From: Gelatoporia subvermispora B
Lineage: Eukaryota > Basidiomycota > Agaricomycetes > Polyporales > Gelatoporiaceae
Direction: 5' to 3'
DNA: 64,000 nucleotides
NCBI GenBank assembly: GCA_000320605.2
Contig: KB445795.1
Coordinates: 247,867-311,866, forward strand
Position 1 is the stretch's first letter; each line of letters starts with the position of its first letter. Shown piece after piece: positions 1 to 13,000 of this stretch. Below the pieces are notes generated by a model. The model was given only the letters and a program-made list of their open reading frames with translations, made no database searches and was not told where the DNA came from. A program made the translations under genes and the position numbers.

Positions 1-78
1 TCTGCGGACAACGCCCGTGGCCGATAACTCCTGCAAACATTGAGAGCATTCGACTTCTTGTTGTCCATCAAAGACACC

Positions 79-1875
79 ATGTCCTACTCGTCCTCGAATG
101 GCCCAGCATTTGCGGCCACATTGCAACAATTGTACTTTGTCAAGGTATGTCGATAGGGCCGCTGCAACGTAGATATGTCCTCACGGTCCATTCAACACTA
201 GTATGCCATCGGTCAGTACATGTGCATGTCGAATCTGAATCGCGTTTTGGCCTCATTCGGTCCGGTGTAGTCGCTGCCCTCGCTGTAACAGTAAGTCCGT
301 CAACAAGCCAATGTTGTCATAATTGAACAATGGATGTCAATTCCTCGCACCACTAGGTCTACGAATACATGATAACTCTGGATGATGAGGCTAGCATGCT
401 CTGATTAAGATTTGTGAGCTTTGCAGTCTCAACAACCGACAGATCTCCCTCGTCTGGCCCTCTAAATGGAGCTCCACAAAAGTCCTATACTTGTTGAACC
501 GCTATTCACCTTTCTTGGATACCGCACTTACATTGCACCGTAAGTAACACTTCTCACTCATCACCATGACCTGAGCGACATGAACTATATGCAGTCGTGA
601 GCGCTGTCACGGATCCAGCGGCAAGTGACGCTTCCTGCTGTAGCGACGTGTATCTCATGTTGTAGAAGACTTGTGCGAGACAGTATACAATTCTGCCTTG
701 TGAGTATCTGCAGCCCATTCGATCATTCATTAGACGGAATCGGGCGCAGATCTCGTGACAGTTGGAATGGGTTTCTCACAAGGTAAATTGCCATATATTC
801 AACAGAATGTAGCCCGAGTTCGTATTGCCTCTCAGGAGTCCTTGTGATTAGGACATATGCACTCTGGAGCTGCAACAAATATATCCTTGCATTACATATG
901 TCAATCAACACTGTAAGTATCTCACACTACCTCTCATGTTTGCATTTAACATGTCATCAGGGCCTCTTCGTTGGCGCACTGAGAATTCTTGTTCATATCA
1001 TGGCTAATCTACGCTGTACGTGGACATGATCCCGACATCAGTACTCGTGCCTAACAGGTACAATATAGACGCTGATGCTGCCGTAATGCGTTATGAAGCA
1101 TGTATGCCAACCATTGAAACCCAGCCTGTTTGGCGGAACTATGTTCTGAACATGGCATCGGAGTTTGGTAAGCCACTATCGGGTTTTCCCCCATAATCGC
1201 CATCTCAGTGTCTCTCAGTGGTTATTGTTCTCACCATTATACGCTGGTTCATGCCTGCATGTAAGTGCTATGTCGACGAGAACCACAATGGCGATGCTGA
1301 TGTTGTGGAGTCTACGGACGTACCGGTTCCCCCATGCTGAGAACGCTGTATCGGGATGGTATGTCCACTAGTCTGACCGTAGTCATGTTTCTTAGCATTG
1401 GTTGAAACCTCACAGGGATATTGTTCTATCTCGCGATGCTAGGTGGGCCAAGGGTTGGAGTCTCGCCATATCGAATTTCCGCTGAATTGGGTCCCAGCTA
1501 TGTCGGTCTTGAACGTCTGTCTGATCCTTGCATCTCCTGTGAGCCTTCAAGCCCACACTATCATTAGTCTTGACTGATCTTTGCCTATAGCCTGCAGTGT
1601 CCCCCATGGTGGAAATGTGAGCAACATATTCGACTCCTTGACGAGTAACTTCAACCATGTATACCCACAGGCCTCTTAGAGTTATTTACAGCACGCTATG
1701 CAGCCGTGTTTTACTCAACCTCAGGAAAACCGCGTACAAACTTGACGCTGTGACAGTGCCTCGGAGTACGATTCAGTTTACAAGCAGGAGTCCCATGGGC
1801 TTCGAGGACGTAGATTTGCAATGGACACAGTCTAGCGAGGCGGGTATACTCATCTTCGATGATTTTCCTGCGTGA
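79..1875 (+). CDS. DUF6533-family multi-pass membrane protein (copy A)
   Basis: Many-exon gene of the fungal DUF6533 family, which are predicted multi-pass membrane proteins of unknown function. The start at 79 reads MSYSSSNGPAFAATLQQLYF, and an intron follows the codons FVK. Joined exons then give YAIVAALAVT and VYEYMITLDDE, the family's tyrosine-rich first-helix motif. Next come LVWPSKWSSTKVLYLLNRYS near 430-520, RTYALWSCNKYILAL near 850-895, and a last exon with VIYSTLCSRVLLNLRK near 1690-1730, ending at 1875. The same ordered motifs recur at 20286-22071, 37369-39217 and 62117-63937, which supports the call. I resolved the first three introns. Several middle exon edges, around 600-1650, are not settled, so a lesion there cannot be excluded. 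Family assignment is fairly secure; function is unknown. Confidence 0.7.
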
Positions 1876-2062
1876 AAGCAACTATTGTCGGAGTGGCAAG
1901 TCTCCCTTTGATCACAACCGAATGATTCGACGAAAATCCGGAGAACATCTATCGTTATACTTACAATATTGATGCGCTACCTGCATAATGTATCCATTAT
2001 TACACTAGGAGAGGATACCGCTGAACGCACACGCGAGCTGGTGTTATACATTCTCTTCCAGA

Positions 2063-5000
2063 TCATAGGAATGCCTCCAGTTTAACGGGCTTGCGGACAG
2101 CCGCCGAATTGCCCTCGTTGAAACGGTAGACCACGCGGTACTTCTGGGTCTGGACTACTTTGTTCCCGCCGGAAACCTTTCGAACTGCCTCGTGTTTCGA
2201 AGCAACGATGGGTCGACCGAAGAAGTCTGTGGCGACCTGAGAGGCAAGTCAATTGCTGATTCCGAGTACGTCAATCCAATTGCCGCTACCTTCTCAGCAG
2301 TCTCCGCCGGCCGCGCACGTTTTCTTGGCAGGACATCACTTCCAAAATCCCGTCCCATAATAGGCCCTTCGTCTGTGGGCTCTTGGCTATCATCGTCATC
2401 GCTATCGAGATAGTGATGTTGAGCGTCCTGGGGCACAACCAAACGGATCGAAGCGCTCACGCTCTGCGGAAGAAATTCGGTTTCCGCTTGTCCTTCTCCG
2501 AGCTGTCTGCATCGCGAGATATCAGCTTCGCATCGATCTTCGAGATAGGTTAGCTGGGCGTGTATTTCGACATAATATTATAGGAGATTGAGACAGACTT
2601 CGGCTGCTACCAGATGCCTGACTGCATAGCGCGATACAGAAATGTCTGACGCCCGCTTCCCGTCATATGTCACGAAGACGTCTATCGGTCTAAACGGTAT
2701 TCGCAGTGAGTTCCACACGAAGCATTAAAGAATGCTATCGCTTACGGGTCAAGTCTATAAACCAATTGGCCATCCTCCGCCTTCTCTTGAACGAACCGGA
2801 GATCCATGGCCACCATGATGTTCACGAGTCTGGACAGCAACGCGCGTTCTCCCGGTCGAATCACTTGACTGTTGACCTAAATCTGGTCAATGCAGCACGC
2901 TGCGCTAGAAATCGAAGAACCTACTGGTCGAATTGGAGGAGAGATGATCCTGTTTACGAGCGGAGCGAGTTCCAGCTGAAGGACTTCATCGCTTGCGAGG
3001 TGCCTGAAGTCTCCTGCATGGCGCGTGCTTGCCGTTCGCAGACCCTTCGCCAGCGACTTGTAGATCTCCTCATTTGTCTTCGTCTTCATATAATTCTACC
3101 AGAATCATTCTCAGCCACCGGAAAGTGTAACGAAGGGGTTCCCGTGCGTACCTCCCAGTCAACTTTAGGCCGTTCTACCTTAAGGCCCCCCCGTTCTTGG
3201 AACAGAGGATAGAACGCCACGAGCGGATATGACAAATACTGCAGGAGCGCGTACTCGCGCTCCGAACGCATCTCGCCAGACATCATGTCGTACGCACTTA
3301 GCCACTCATGACCTTTGAGATATCGATCGAAGTTCGAATCATGCTGGTGCAGGTTTGCGTAGTGCTCAAAACAGCCTGAGCCGGCGTAATCAGCGGAGGA
3401 CTCACGCATGAGCTGAGGTGGACATACCCTGTGCAACTCTGTCCATCGCGCCGGTCCCTTCAACTTCTCTGCTGAGACGACCGACATAACGTGCCTCATC
3501 TCCTTCCGTAAGCCCGAGGTCTTTTGCGCGCTTCCGTGACAACGGTGAGAATAGGTCATTGAGCACGATGACAAGCGACGTATCCGCTTCCTTCATCCCT
3601 GCAGTCGCCATCCGGACTGCTGGTTCTGTGACCTCTTTGCCCCGTGCTTTCAGAAGCTAGAGACAGGATGGTCAACTACCATTGGTAGGATTATGGGCAA
3701 TAAAAAATGGACCTGTAGCATGTTTAAACAACCTCGAAGGTCGCCCTGTGCCATCCCAACCAGTGCCGTTAGAGCTCGCGATTCTGCTCGTAGGCCTTCG
3801 AATGCACAGATATCTCTCAGGCGCCGGACGAGATGCAGGTCGCTAGGCCGGGAGAAGCGAACAATACGGGCTATAGGACGCAGTTTCGCTAGCGAACTCG
3901 CGTATAAGTCGTTACAGATGCATATAATTGGCCGCAGGAGAGGCCGTGATGATTTTGAGTCTTTCTTACGACCTAAGAGACGGTTAGAACACTGCGCATG
4001 CGTAACATTCCGAGTACAGACCTTTCTTCTGCGGTCTCTCAAATGTTAAATTGATGAGCTTCTGGATGAAGCCACTCGTCTAGACATACATCCTGTATGA
4101 GCGATAGTCGCACAGAGGGTGGCGAGACATACATGGTCAGAGCCTCCGGTAGCACCATCTATCTCGTCGATGACAACTAAGTTGGGTTTCGAGCTGCCTA
4201 CGGCAGAGCCACTCTCGAGTGCGGGTCGTATACGGTCTTCCACAACCTGAGCGGAGCGAGCATCACTAGAGTATAAGGTGAGTGTTCGTCACATTCAGAT
4301 GACGAGCGCACGAACCTCGCGTTGATCTCGAAAACGTTATACCCAGCATGCTGTGCAACAACATGCGCGAGCGTCGTCTTCCCCAGACCCGGAGGTCCCG
4401 ACAACAGCAGGATCTACACCGCCAGATACGTGAGCACACATCCCACGCACACATGTCAGATCCGCCCGCGTACCTTCTCCTTCGGCCGGCGCAACTCGTC
4501 CACAACCTCGTCGTCCTCCGCCCTCGCGCGCTTCTTCCCCTTTCCCTTGCTCCGCCCAAAGACGCAATGGTCCCATTCCTTCACCCACGCGAGGACCTCC
4601 CGATGCACGCGGTCGTCCCCGAGGAGATCAGCGTAGCACTTGGGGCGATACCGGTCGACCCAGAGGGACACGTCGGACTGGTCCGTTTGGCGTGCCGACG
4701 CATTGGTGCCTGAGGCCGCGAGGGCGTCTCTACCAAATACGATGAGCTAAGATGAAGTGTCGGGGTTTAGAGAGTTGCGACTTACTCGTGTACGAGCTTC
4801 TGGGCGGCAGCATCGGAGAGCTGGTCCATCAGTCGGTGAATAGGGACACCCAACAGTTTGTCAAAGGTTGAGCCGCCAGGAACCGCAGCGTTCTCGGTCG
4901 CCTTTGTGCGCATGAGCACAAGTGTGAGATCCTTGCCAGCGGCGTTTGCACTCACCGTGAGTGTAGTCCGGCCAGACCGTCGCGTTCTCCGACCCATATA

Positions 5001-5797
5001 CACTGGTCGTCCATCAAATGTCTTCGCGCAGACGACTGACGCAGCGGCGGACGTGCTTGCAACGAGTGTATCGCGCGAGATCTCATTCGCTTGGTGCGAC
5101 TTGAGCAGGTCAGATGCATCAGGAAATTCATCTTTGGTAAGGCAGGTGAATTTATGCACTGAAGGCCCATCTGAGAGCAACATACCCTGAGATTGGGAGA
5201 ACGAGCTAATGCTGGAGTGTTGAGACTCATATGGTTGCGATTCTACTTCCCAAAGCAGACTGAGATGTTGGCATCCCACTAAACTAAGAGTTGAATGCTC
5301 ACCTAGCCCGCCAAGCAACCCATTGGGCGCAAAACTAGCATCGTCGAAGGGCGCTGAGCCAGCTGCAGCATCTATGAGAGGGGAGATGGGTGTCACAAAT
5401 AGAATTCTCGTTTGACAATGGTAGACATACTCGTGGTAGCCTCAGTATCCATGCCGACATCATCATCATGCCCGGGCTGGTCGCCACCGAGCAGATCTCC
5501 CAGCACAAACCCGGAGCTCGGCTCTAAGGCTTCCGTATCATGCATTGGGTGCACATTCTCGATCTCTGAACCAAGAAGTAGCGTCGACGGTGTGCCAAAA
5601 GAGTCCGCATCTTTGGGAGATTGAAGGGATACCAGCGTCCCTGATGATGAACCAGAGATTAGGAACGAGGGAGCACCAAAAGAGCCAGAGCTGTCTTCTC
5701 CGTCGTCTGTCATCTGAGGCGTAGCTTCTGACGAGTCGAAAGAGCCCAGAAGGAGCGTTGACGGTGCACCAAACCCAAAGTCGTCAGTGTCCGCCAT
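2063..5797 (-). CDS. CTF18: Chromosome transmission fidelity protein 18 (RFC-like clamp loader)
   Basis: Large subunit of the alternative replication factor C complex (Ctf18-Dcc1-Ctf8-RFC), which loads PCNA at forks and supports sister-chromatid cohesion in the nucleus. The AAA+ part begins with the RFC box WVDRYRPK near 4660, followed by Walker A GPPGLGKT near 4390 and Walker B VVIDEID near 4180. Conserved lid and helical regions follow, including [19 protein letters not shown] near 3900. The C-terminus reads [20 protein letters not shown], matching the tail that binds Dcc1/Ctf8. The first intron is 5372-5430; several more short introns interrupt the gene. I chose the start at 5797 ([12 protein letters not shown]); an in-frame ATG at 5827 would add ten residues. 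The N-terminal region carries three FGxPSxLLxGS-like repeats. All catalytic motifs are present and the gene looks intact. Confidence 0.9.
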
Positions 5798-5964
5798 GAC
5801 CAGGTACCGTCGGTCGTATTTAGCCACACGCAGCCCAGGTTAGGAGCCAAGACTCGTTCTCAAGAGTAACAATGTGTCAAGTGGGCAAGAGGAGGAGTGG
5901 GTCGACACTACTTGCTGAGCTCGACGCCGTTGACGGAGATCGCGTTCACGAGGCCGTGAGTTCG

Positions 5965-6021
5965 ACGCGTCGACGCGTCGGACGCGCTTGTGGCGTGCTT
6001 CACGTGCTCTTTCAGACGCGT
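5965..6021. promoter_or_regulatory. Three ACGCGT (MCB-like) boxes upstream of CTF18
   Basis: ACGCGT occurs at 5965-5970, 5973-5978 and 6016-6021, about 170-225 bp upstream of the CTF18 start. A near match (ACGCGC) and a CACGTG at 6001 lie among them. ACGCGT is the MluI cell-cycle box bound by MBF in yeasts and other fungi, where it drives G1/S transcription of replication genes. Functional use here is inferred from position and clustering. Confidence 0.55.
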
Positions 6022-8228
6022 AGGATACGGGGCCTCTCAGGACGGGCGACGACGGCGAGCTGCGACGACGACTGGAATTTCGTGTACATCATTTTTAGGG
6101 TGACTTGCCAAAGTTTGGACATCGATTCGTGTACCTCTGAACAGCCTACATATGACTCGGAAGCCGCGACTCTGGCTGACCTGTCCAAGCAGGCCGGTGA
6201 TAAATGTTATGTGGTACGTCCTGACTCCTCAAACGTCTGCTTGTCATATCACTGTGTGTACTTTACCCACAGGGCTAGCGGAACTAAGGCATTTTCTAGA
6301 ATGACTTCCTCGAACACATGTACTGCTGTAATGTCCACTGTATATCCACTCATCATGATCTGTGTTGTGAGTGTCGGCGATTGCATTCATGCGCATCCTG
6401 ATACATATAGCGTGCCTCACGACCCTCGAGAGCCCGATGCAGGACCTGACGGTGTCAGAGTTTGGAAAACCCCGCGAGCTGACAGACAGATCTATCTGAT
6501 ATAACAGCTGTCTGGACTTGGACTTCTCCGAGGCGCTACACTTTGTAAAATCTGCCACTGCGATCCCACCTGCGTCAGAATTCCAGAATCGGCATCGCAC
6601 ACGCATGGCAAAACCCCCTCATCTCAAACAAACGCAACACTGCTCTGGCCGTGCATTGCAAACCGCAAAGTGTAACAAACGACGGCACGCAACACGTCAA
6701 CGCCGACAAACGGCGCGCGCACCAATCCTAGCGCAGAGTCGCTGGCACGCGCGCAGTCTGCTGGGCACACAGGCTCAACTTCGGGGGAACACGCACGCTA
6801 GATGACGATGCCGCGCTTGTACCTGGTCCCTTCCCTTCTCCTCCCTTCCGCCCTCAATACTCTTACTCCACTCATTGCAAATAGCAAGGCCCGCAGCCGC
6901 CAGGCCAGAGCCAGTTAATCCCCGCGGCGCCAGACGCGTCGCGTCGCGCCCCGACTCCACCCTTCCGATACAGCTAACACTTGCGCGTCGTTCGCTGACC
7001 TGGCACCTCTTCACAGGTCTTCACCGTCGTCTTCATCTATTCGATCCTCCTTTAGCCCTGCCACCGATCGCTCAGGCTGATGTACGATCGCGTCTGCACC
7101 CACCCAGTCCCCCTCTCACCAGCACAAACTTCCATAACCCCAAGACGCACTAATCCCAAGTCGTCCAACAAGTACGTGTGTGGCGGGCCACGCCTACGGC
7201 CCATCGGCCGCAGCGCGCCCAGAAGCGCGTCGCATTCTCGCAGCCCTTTGACAGGGACTGGTAGGGCGGCCCCGCAAATAGCCTGGCCGCGATCTGCTGC
7301 GATCTGGGGGATCTTCCCTCGCCCGACATCCCCGCGCGCGTCCCTTCGCGGCCTCGAGGCATCAGCGCATCCCCCCCGCGGGGGCTTCCATTCGCACCTG
7401 CCCACCCCGGCGTCATGCGCCCAGCATACCCCGCGCACGGGGCTCGCGCGTGCGCTGCGCCGCGGTCAGGCGGGCAAGCCGACGCGCAGAACCAGTCGAG
7501 TTTGCACGTACGCGCGCGCTCTCCGCATCGGTAGCTACGCTGTACCAGGGACACACAGCAATAGGGATAGTCCCATCTTGATCACACGGGCGATTACGGC
7601 TTCTGATCAGGATCCCTGACGCCTGCTGGTCAGAACGGGTGGGCGTGGGTACAAATCCGCAGGAACCCAACTCGGAGTGCCCCGATGAAAGATGCGATTA
7701 CCCTAATACGGCCGGGTGTAGAATGTTCTATCTAAGGGTGCACCAGCCCGTCAGCCGCTTCGCGACGGTCATACAGGTATGGGAGAAGGAAGACCGCACA
7801 ATGCATATCGCAGACGGCACACGATCGGAGGGGACACGTAGTACGATGTGTATAACCGAGAATACACGATAACTTCAATAAGGCTAAGGGAGCGTGGAAG
7901 TACAGGACAGGCAACGACCGGAGGGAGCAAGCCAGGCAATGGTACAGCGGCAGGTATATCATCGAGTACGATGGGCGCAGCGCGACACAAGACGGAAAGC
8001 GGCGCGGGAGGCTCTCCAATAGATAGCAGCAAGACAGGCAACGGGGGTAGGAATACAGAAACAGCAGGCAGCCGGAGAACGAGATGAGCGGATCCAGGGA
8101 AGACGGAACGGGAAACGACAGTGGGGCGAAGGCGTGATCAAAGAGGAGGGGGAGGCACAGAGGCGTCCGCGCGAGTGAGTGCGTGCGCGCGCGTTTTGCA
8201 GGCCGAAAACAGACGGGCAGGCGGGCAT
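6022..8228. other. Intergenic stretch between CTF18 and the bHLH gene
   Basis: No recognised gene. A 210-codon open frame at 5872-6504 (+) overlaps the CTF18 promoter and resembles no family I know. From 6900 to 7600 the DNA becomes GC-rich with overlapping open frames on both strands, as expected by chance at this composition. The part next to 8229 probably holds the 3' UTR of the bHLH gene. A further ACGCGT lies at 6934. Confidence 0.4.
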
Positions 8229-10000
8229 CTAGAGCATCATGGCCGCGTACCCGTGGCCGTTCCCGCCGCCGCCCACGCTGATCGGCGCGCCCTTCATCAT
8301 GCCCATCCCGACGCTGCCGCCGCCCATGCCCATGCCCATGCCCATGCCCTCGTCCCACTGCCCGCCCGCGCTGCCCATGCGCCGCGGCACGTCGAACGCC
8401 GCGCCCTGCGCACCCGGCGAGCCGTACCCGCTCCCGACGCTGCCCATGCTCCCGCTGCGCTCGCGCCCGCTCGCCCGCGCGTGCGACGTGCCCGGCGCCG
8501 AGCCCACGCTCGACCCATCGTCTCCGTCGCTCGGCGAGCCGTACATGTGTCCGCCCGCCCCGCGCTGAAGCAGAGCCTGCTGCCTCTGGAGGTTGAGAAG
8601 GAACGCAGCCTGCTGCTGCGACGCGGCCATCGCGCCGTTCGTCCCGTGCGACGATGCCGGCGGCGTGAACAGCTGGCCCGCGTGTCCGTGCGCGCCGACG
8701 CCGTTGTACATGTTCCCGCCCCAGCCACTCTTCTCGCCGTTGACGTGGCCGTTCGGGAATGCGGAGAACGACGGGTAGGACGGCCCGTGCGACTCGTACA
8801 TCGGCGCCATGGCGGGGTTCTCGAATGCGACGCCGGTCGGGCTCTGCACGATCATCGGAGTGTGGCCGCCGTGGGAAGAGCGAGGGAGGATCGTCTGCAA
8901 GTGGAGGTTCGAGTGACCGCCGGGTGCGGCGTGCGCATAGTGGTGAGCGTCGGGGTTGCCGCCCTTAAGGAGTGTGAGGGCTGCAGCGTGCGCCAGAGGG
9001 TTGCGCATGTCGTCCATGGCGCTGTCGTCGCCGCCGACGCCGACGTTGACGTGAGGGTTACCAGCCATCACGCCCGCGTTGACGCCGTGCCCGACGTACT
9101 CGTCATCGCCATAGTCGTCGTTGCCGTAGTCGCCGCCGTCGTCCTCCTCGATCGGGCCGACGCTGAGGACTTCGACCTCGCCGCTTAGGACCATCTGGAA
9201 GTGCTCGCCACGAGGGGGCTCTTCGACACGCGGGAGACCAGACCGGTCGCGCCATTCGTTGAGCTCGCGGCGGAGCGCGTCAGCCTCGCCCTTTAGGAGG
9301 CGAAGTTCGCGGGAGGCGAGGAGGCGGTAGCGGCGAGAAGCCTGGACATGAGCGATCGAGGAGTTTACGATCGAGGACTTTGACGGTCGGCGGATCTGGG
9401 ATAAGTTAGGAAGGAGCGCAGCAAGATCCTGTCCAGCACGTAAGCACGCATTTACAACGACATCTTACAATGTTTTATCGAACGATAAACCGGTCTGAAC
9501 GATTTCGCGTTCAGCGAGCTCCGAAATCGGCGACCCATGACGACGCGGCACGACAAGATTCTCAATCTGCAATCGAAAATCTCATTCGAGGTGCTGCGAC
9601 GCCATAGGATGCGAATTCCAGGCCGGATGAGTTCGAGTTCTTGACCGATGTACCGTCCGACAAGGCGCTGTATCGTAAACAACAGGAAACATACCAAGAA
9701 TCGCCCGTTCAAAGTCTCTCTCCGCTGCCTCTCGACTGCGTTATGGGTTGCCCTGCGCTCGGCGGTGTTGGCGCGTCTAGAGGGCTTGCGCTTCGCCTGC
9801 GCGCTGGTGGGGCTGCTGCTGCTGTTGCTGGTGTTGCCAGCCGATGCTGCATCGACTGGAGGGGGGAGGGAGAGCGTCTGGACCGAGTTGGGCGAGGCGG
9901 GGGTGTGGGGGCCGGTGGAGGCCTCGGGGGAGGTGGGGGAGGTGCCCGCGTTGCCCGCGGCGGGCGAGGAGGGGATTGCGATGGGGAGAGTCATGGCCAT
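8229..10000 (-). CDS. Basic helix-loop-helix transcription factor
   Basis: Nuclear DNA-binding protein of about 501 residues in two exons: 9695-10000 and 8229-9428, joined in phase 0 across a 266-bp intron (GT at 9694, AG at 9429). The first exon ends and the second begins inside the bHLH domain. The basic region reads HNAVERQRRETLNGRF, with His, Glu and Arg at the spacing typical of class B factors that bind CACGTG. The second helix reads RPSKSSIVNSSIAHVQASRR. A Ser/Pro/Asn-rich tail precedes the domain. After it come an acidic Gly/Asp/Tyr stretch (GGDYGNDDYGDDEY) and a long low-complexity Gly/Met/His-rich tail with a Gly-Met run near 8325-8345. The start could also be 9994 or 10036. It resembles an uncharacterised basidiomycete bHLH group; target genes are unknown. 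Confidence 0.88.
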
Positions 10001-13000
10001 GCGGATGCGAGTGGTACAGGATATGCGGTGATGCAAGCGAGAGGGATGCTACTAGAGCGAGTTACTGGGTGGATCTAGAAAGCCGAGTGGGGTCGGAGGA
10101 GATGCTTTTGGAGGGGGGCGTGCGTGCGGATGGAGCTGATGGACGGAGGGAAAGACAGAACGGGTACGCGATTGCTCGACGGAATCCGTTACTGCGAGGG
10201 GGTCGGAGGATGGGGTCGTTTGGAGCCGGGTAGCAAGAGGTGGCAGTCGCGAGCAGAGCTCAAGCGTACTACAGCTGGATGGTTGTGCTGGGCGGTTGCG
10301 GGGTGAGTTCTTGCGAGGGGGTGGGCGGAGAGAGAGATGCCGGCAAGGGTCGCGAGATCTGCGGTTTGGAAGATAAGGAACGAGTCAATGGTGGGTGAGA
10401 AAGAAACGTACACCAGGCGTTATCCTTGTTACGACGAGGGAGGGGCGGATGGAAGAAGCAAGGCGGGGGGAGGGGGATGAGCGGCGGGCCTCAGACGACA
10501 ACCATGAACGACGGGGACGAGGAAGGGGAATCTCAGTCCGCCACATCTTTTCGTCCCTCTCACATATATCTGCCCCCCGGCGAATCCCGGTCCCTGCCTC
10601 CCAACTGCCTATTCGGGCCAACTCCATCAATCCGCTGATTTCTACTCGCCAACAGCCAACAACTGCCCAACGCTAACCATCCCTTCGCTTGCTGTCTGTT
10701 CAGATCTAATATTCCATACACCTGGCAATCTAGAGTCGCCTCGTCGCCAACCATGCCCCCCGACAGATGCCCCCTCTTCCGTCGTCGCGTCCAAGCGCGT
10801 ACCTCTCAGCGTCCGTCTGACCATCACGCGATTTCTCCGGTAACTCTGGTCGCCCAACTGAGCACAACGACACCCGCGCTCAGCTTTCCGTGCCCGATGG
10901 CCCTCTGTCCATCACCCCGGCGTCTCTACCCCCGCCGCCGCCGTCACACTCCTCTTCGTTGCGCCGCGTCTCCACCGACCCAGCACCCCCTCGCAGCAGC
11001 GCAGTACGGGTCATCCCAGATCTCCCAACTGCCCCCCTGCTGCGATATTCAGCGCCACCCATCGGCCCCGGTCCCTGCTGGCGCCGTGCGCTGCCAGGGT
11101 ATGCCAGGCTGGCACAGCCGGGGCCTCCCAGCCTCTCCTCCGGGCTCTGACACCCTTCCTGCCTCACATGACCCCCGCCGCCCCCTTCGCGTTTGTCATC
11201 CTCGCAGCCGTCTCTTTCATCTCCCCTCCTGCCATATCCGTCCCGCCTCCCAATAGCAACTACCCGTTTACCGCCCGCCCGCACCGCCTGTCCGAGTCCG
11301 ACTGCGCCTGCTGCCCCGACAGCGACAGCCCGTTTCGCTGAGATTCTATCGCATAGTAAGCCTGCCGCGAGCCTAGTAAGCCCGTGCGGACATCGAGCTC
11401 GTTTGCGCACTCGCCACGGAGATCCGCCCGTGTTCTCCGATATCCGTGCCTTGCCGCTGTGCAGGCGCCGACAGAACCATCCTCGACGCTGCGCGTCGCT
11501 GCGAAGCGCGCGCATCCCGCCGCCGACTTCGACGTCCTGCGGCGCGCAGCCTCGAGGAGGACCGCCGGTGTATTCTCAGCCCCCCGATATGTGCACCACC
11601 TGCCGGATCTAGTCTGATCCCCCCCACCTCCTGTCTCAGGATGAGGAAAATTGAATGTAGTGCCCCAAGGACGCAGTAGTAATTTTTCTGCAGATCAATT
11701 TTTCCTTGTATGAGGTTCCATCGTATTAGCTGTCGCCAGATCGATGGGGTGACAGCGAAGACGACACCCGCAACTATTGTCGCCGTTTGGCCCACATTGC
11801 ACCGCTGCGCGCAAACAGGTGCGCACACTGGCAGTAGTAGTGTTTGTTACGGCCAGTGGCTGGAGCTTATCTCCGCGCCCCACCACCTTCTGTGGTCCCC
11901 GGACAGTTGCGCTGCTGAGATCTTCATGTCCCCACCGATCTGTTTGTCTCCTTCACACTGTAACGAGAAGCACATTCACTGTTCGTCCTTGTATTCGAGT
12001 GAGCGGAGCAGAGCGAAGCGTTCGAATGACGGATCCTTGATGACGATTGAGTTTTTCCAGCACTGCACTCCCGAAATTACTCTGCCGCTTTGTACGTACT
12101 CGACAAAGACCCCTTTGATCCCCGCCCCGAAAACGCCCTCGAGCGCCCTCGAGGGGCCAGGAACATCGCGCGCAGGCGATGGTCGCCACCACCCGCGGTG
12201 GCTCAGTTGCTTCCACCCGCGAAGCACCTCCCCGCTGCGTCTGGTCTCGAGGCGTGTCCTCGTTTTGACTTTCGTTTTGATTCCATGATCCCGTCGACCG
12301 TTAGACGTCGCGCGCAGCCTGCGAGTGACTATGCACACTGCAGCAGGTATGTGCTTTGCACACTTCCACCTTCACAACCACCTCGTACCCGTCTACGGCG
12401 CATAGACAGCATGCAGGCACCTACACTATCTCGTCATTGAAACTCTGAAGCCCGAGGCGGACCTGACCAACTCCCGCACAGGGCGGACCTCCGCTCCGCG
12501 CTCGCATATTCGCCTCCTCTCCCTCGCCTCTCGCTCAGGCCCCGCAACCCAGGCGTCCAGCGCCCATCAACATTTCCGAATCTCGTCCCATCTCCCATCT
12601 CTTGCATCGGGCCTCTCCCGTCGCCTCCCCCGCTTCTCGCTCGCGCGTGCTCGCTTTCAGCTGATTCTCGCCGGCAGCGCACGCGATCGCGCTGCATGAT
12701 GCGGCCGCTGTCTTTCGCCGATCGATAAGCTCTCCCTCGCCAGGCATAGCCTGCCGACGCGCCGCCCGCGCCCATTGGCCCGCGCGGCCGCCTGCGATCG
12801 TTCGCTGAGCAATCCTGCAGGCCCGGCCAGGCGCGTCGATGACGCGCCGGATGCACTCGCAGGGAGGGCAGCCAAAGGAGTCGGCCCTGGCAAGGCCGGT
12901 GCATTCTGCGAGCGTGCAGAGGCGAACTCGGCTGCGGGCTCGCCAGGGCACGAAGGTCTTGGCACGGTGCGCTTGTCTCGTATGCACGAGTGCGAGATAT

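Noticed and set aside
5872..6504. 210-codon plus-strand open frame next to CTF18
   Set aside because: It overlaps the CTF18 promoter with the ACGCGT cluster, has no recognisable domain, and nothing supports translation.
8121..9188. 355-codon plus-strand frame rich in Arg/Ala/His
   Set aside because: It is the antisense shadow of the bHLH coding exon, whose minus-strand frame carries the conserved domain.
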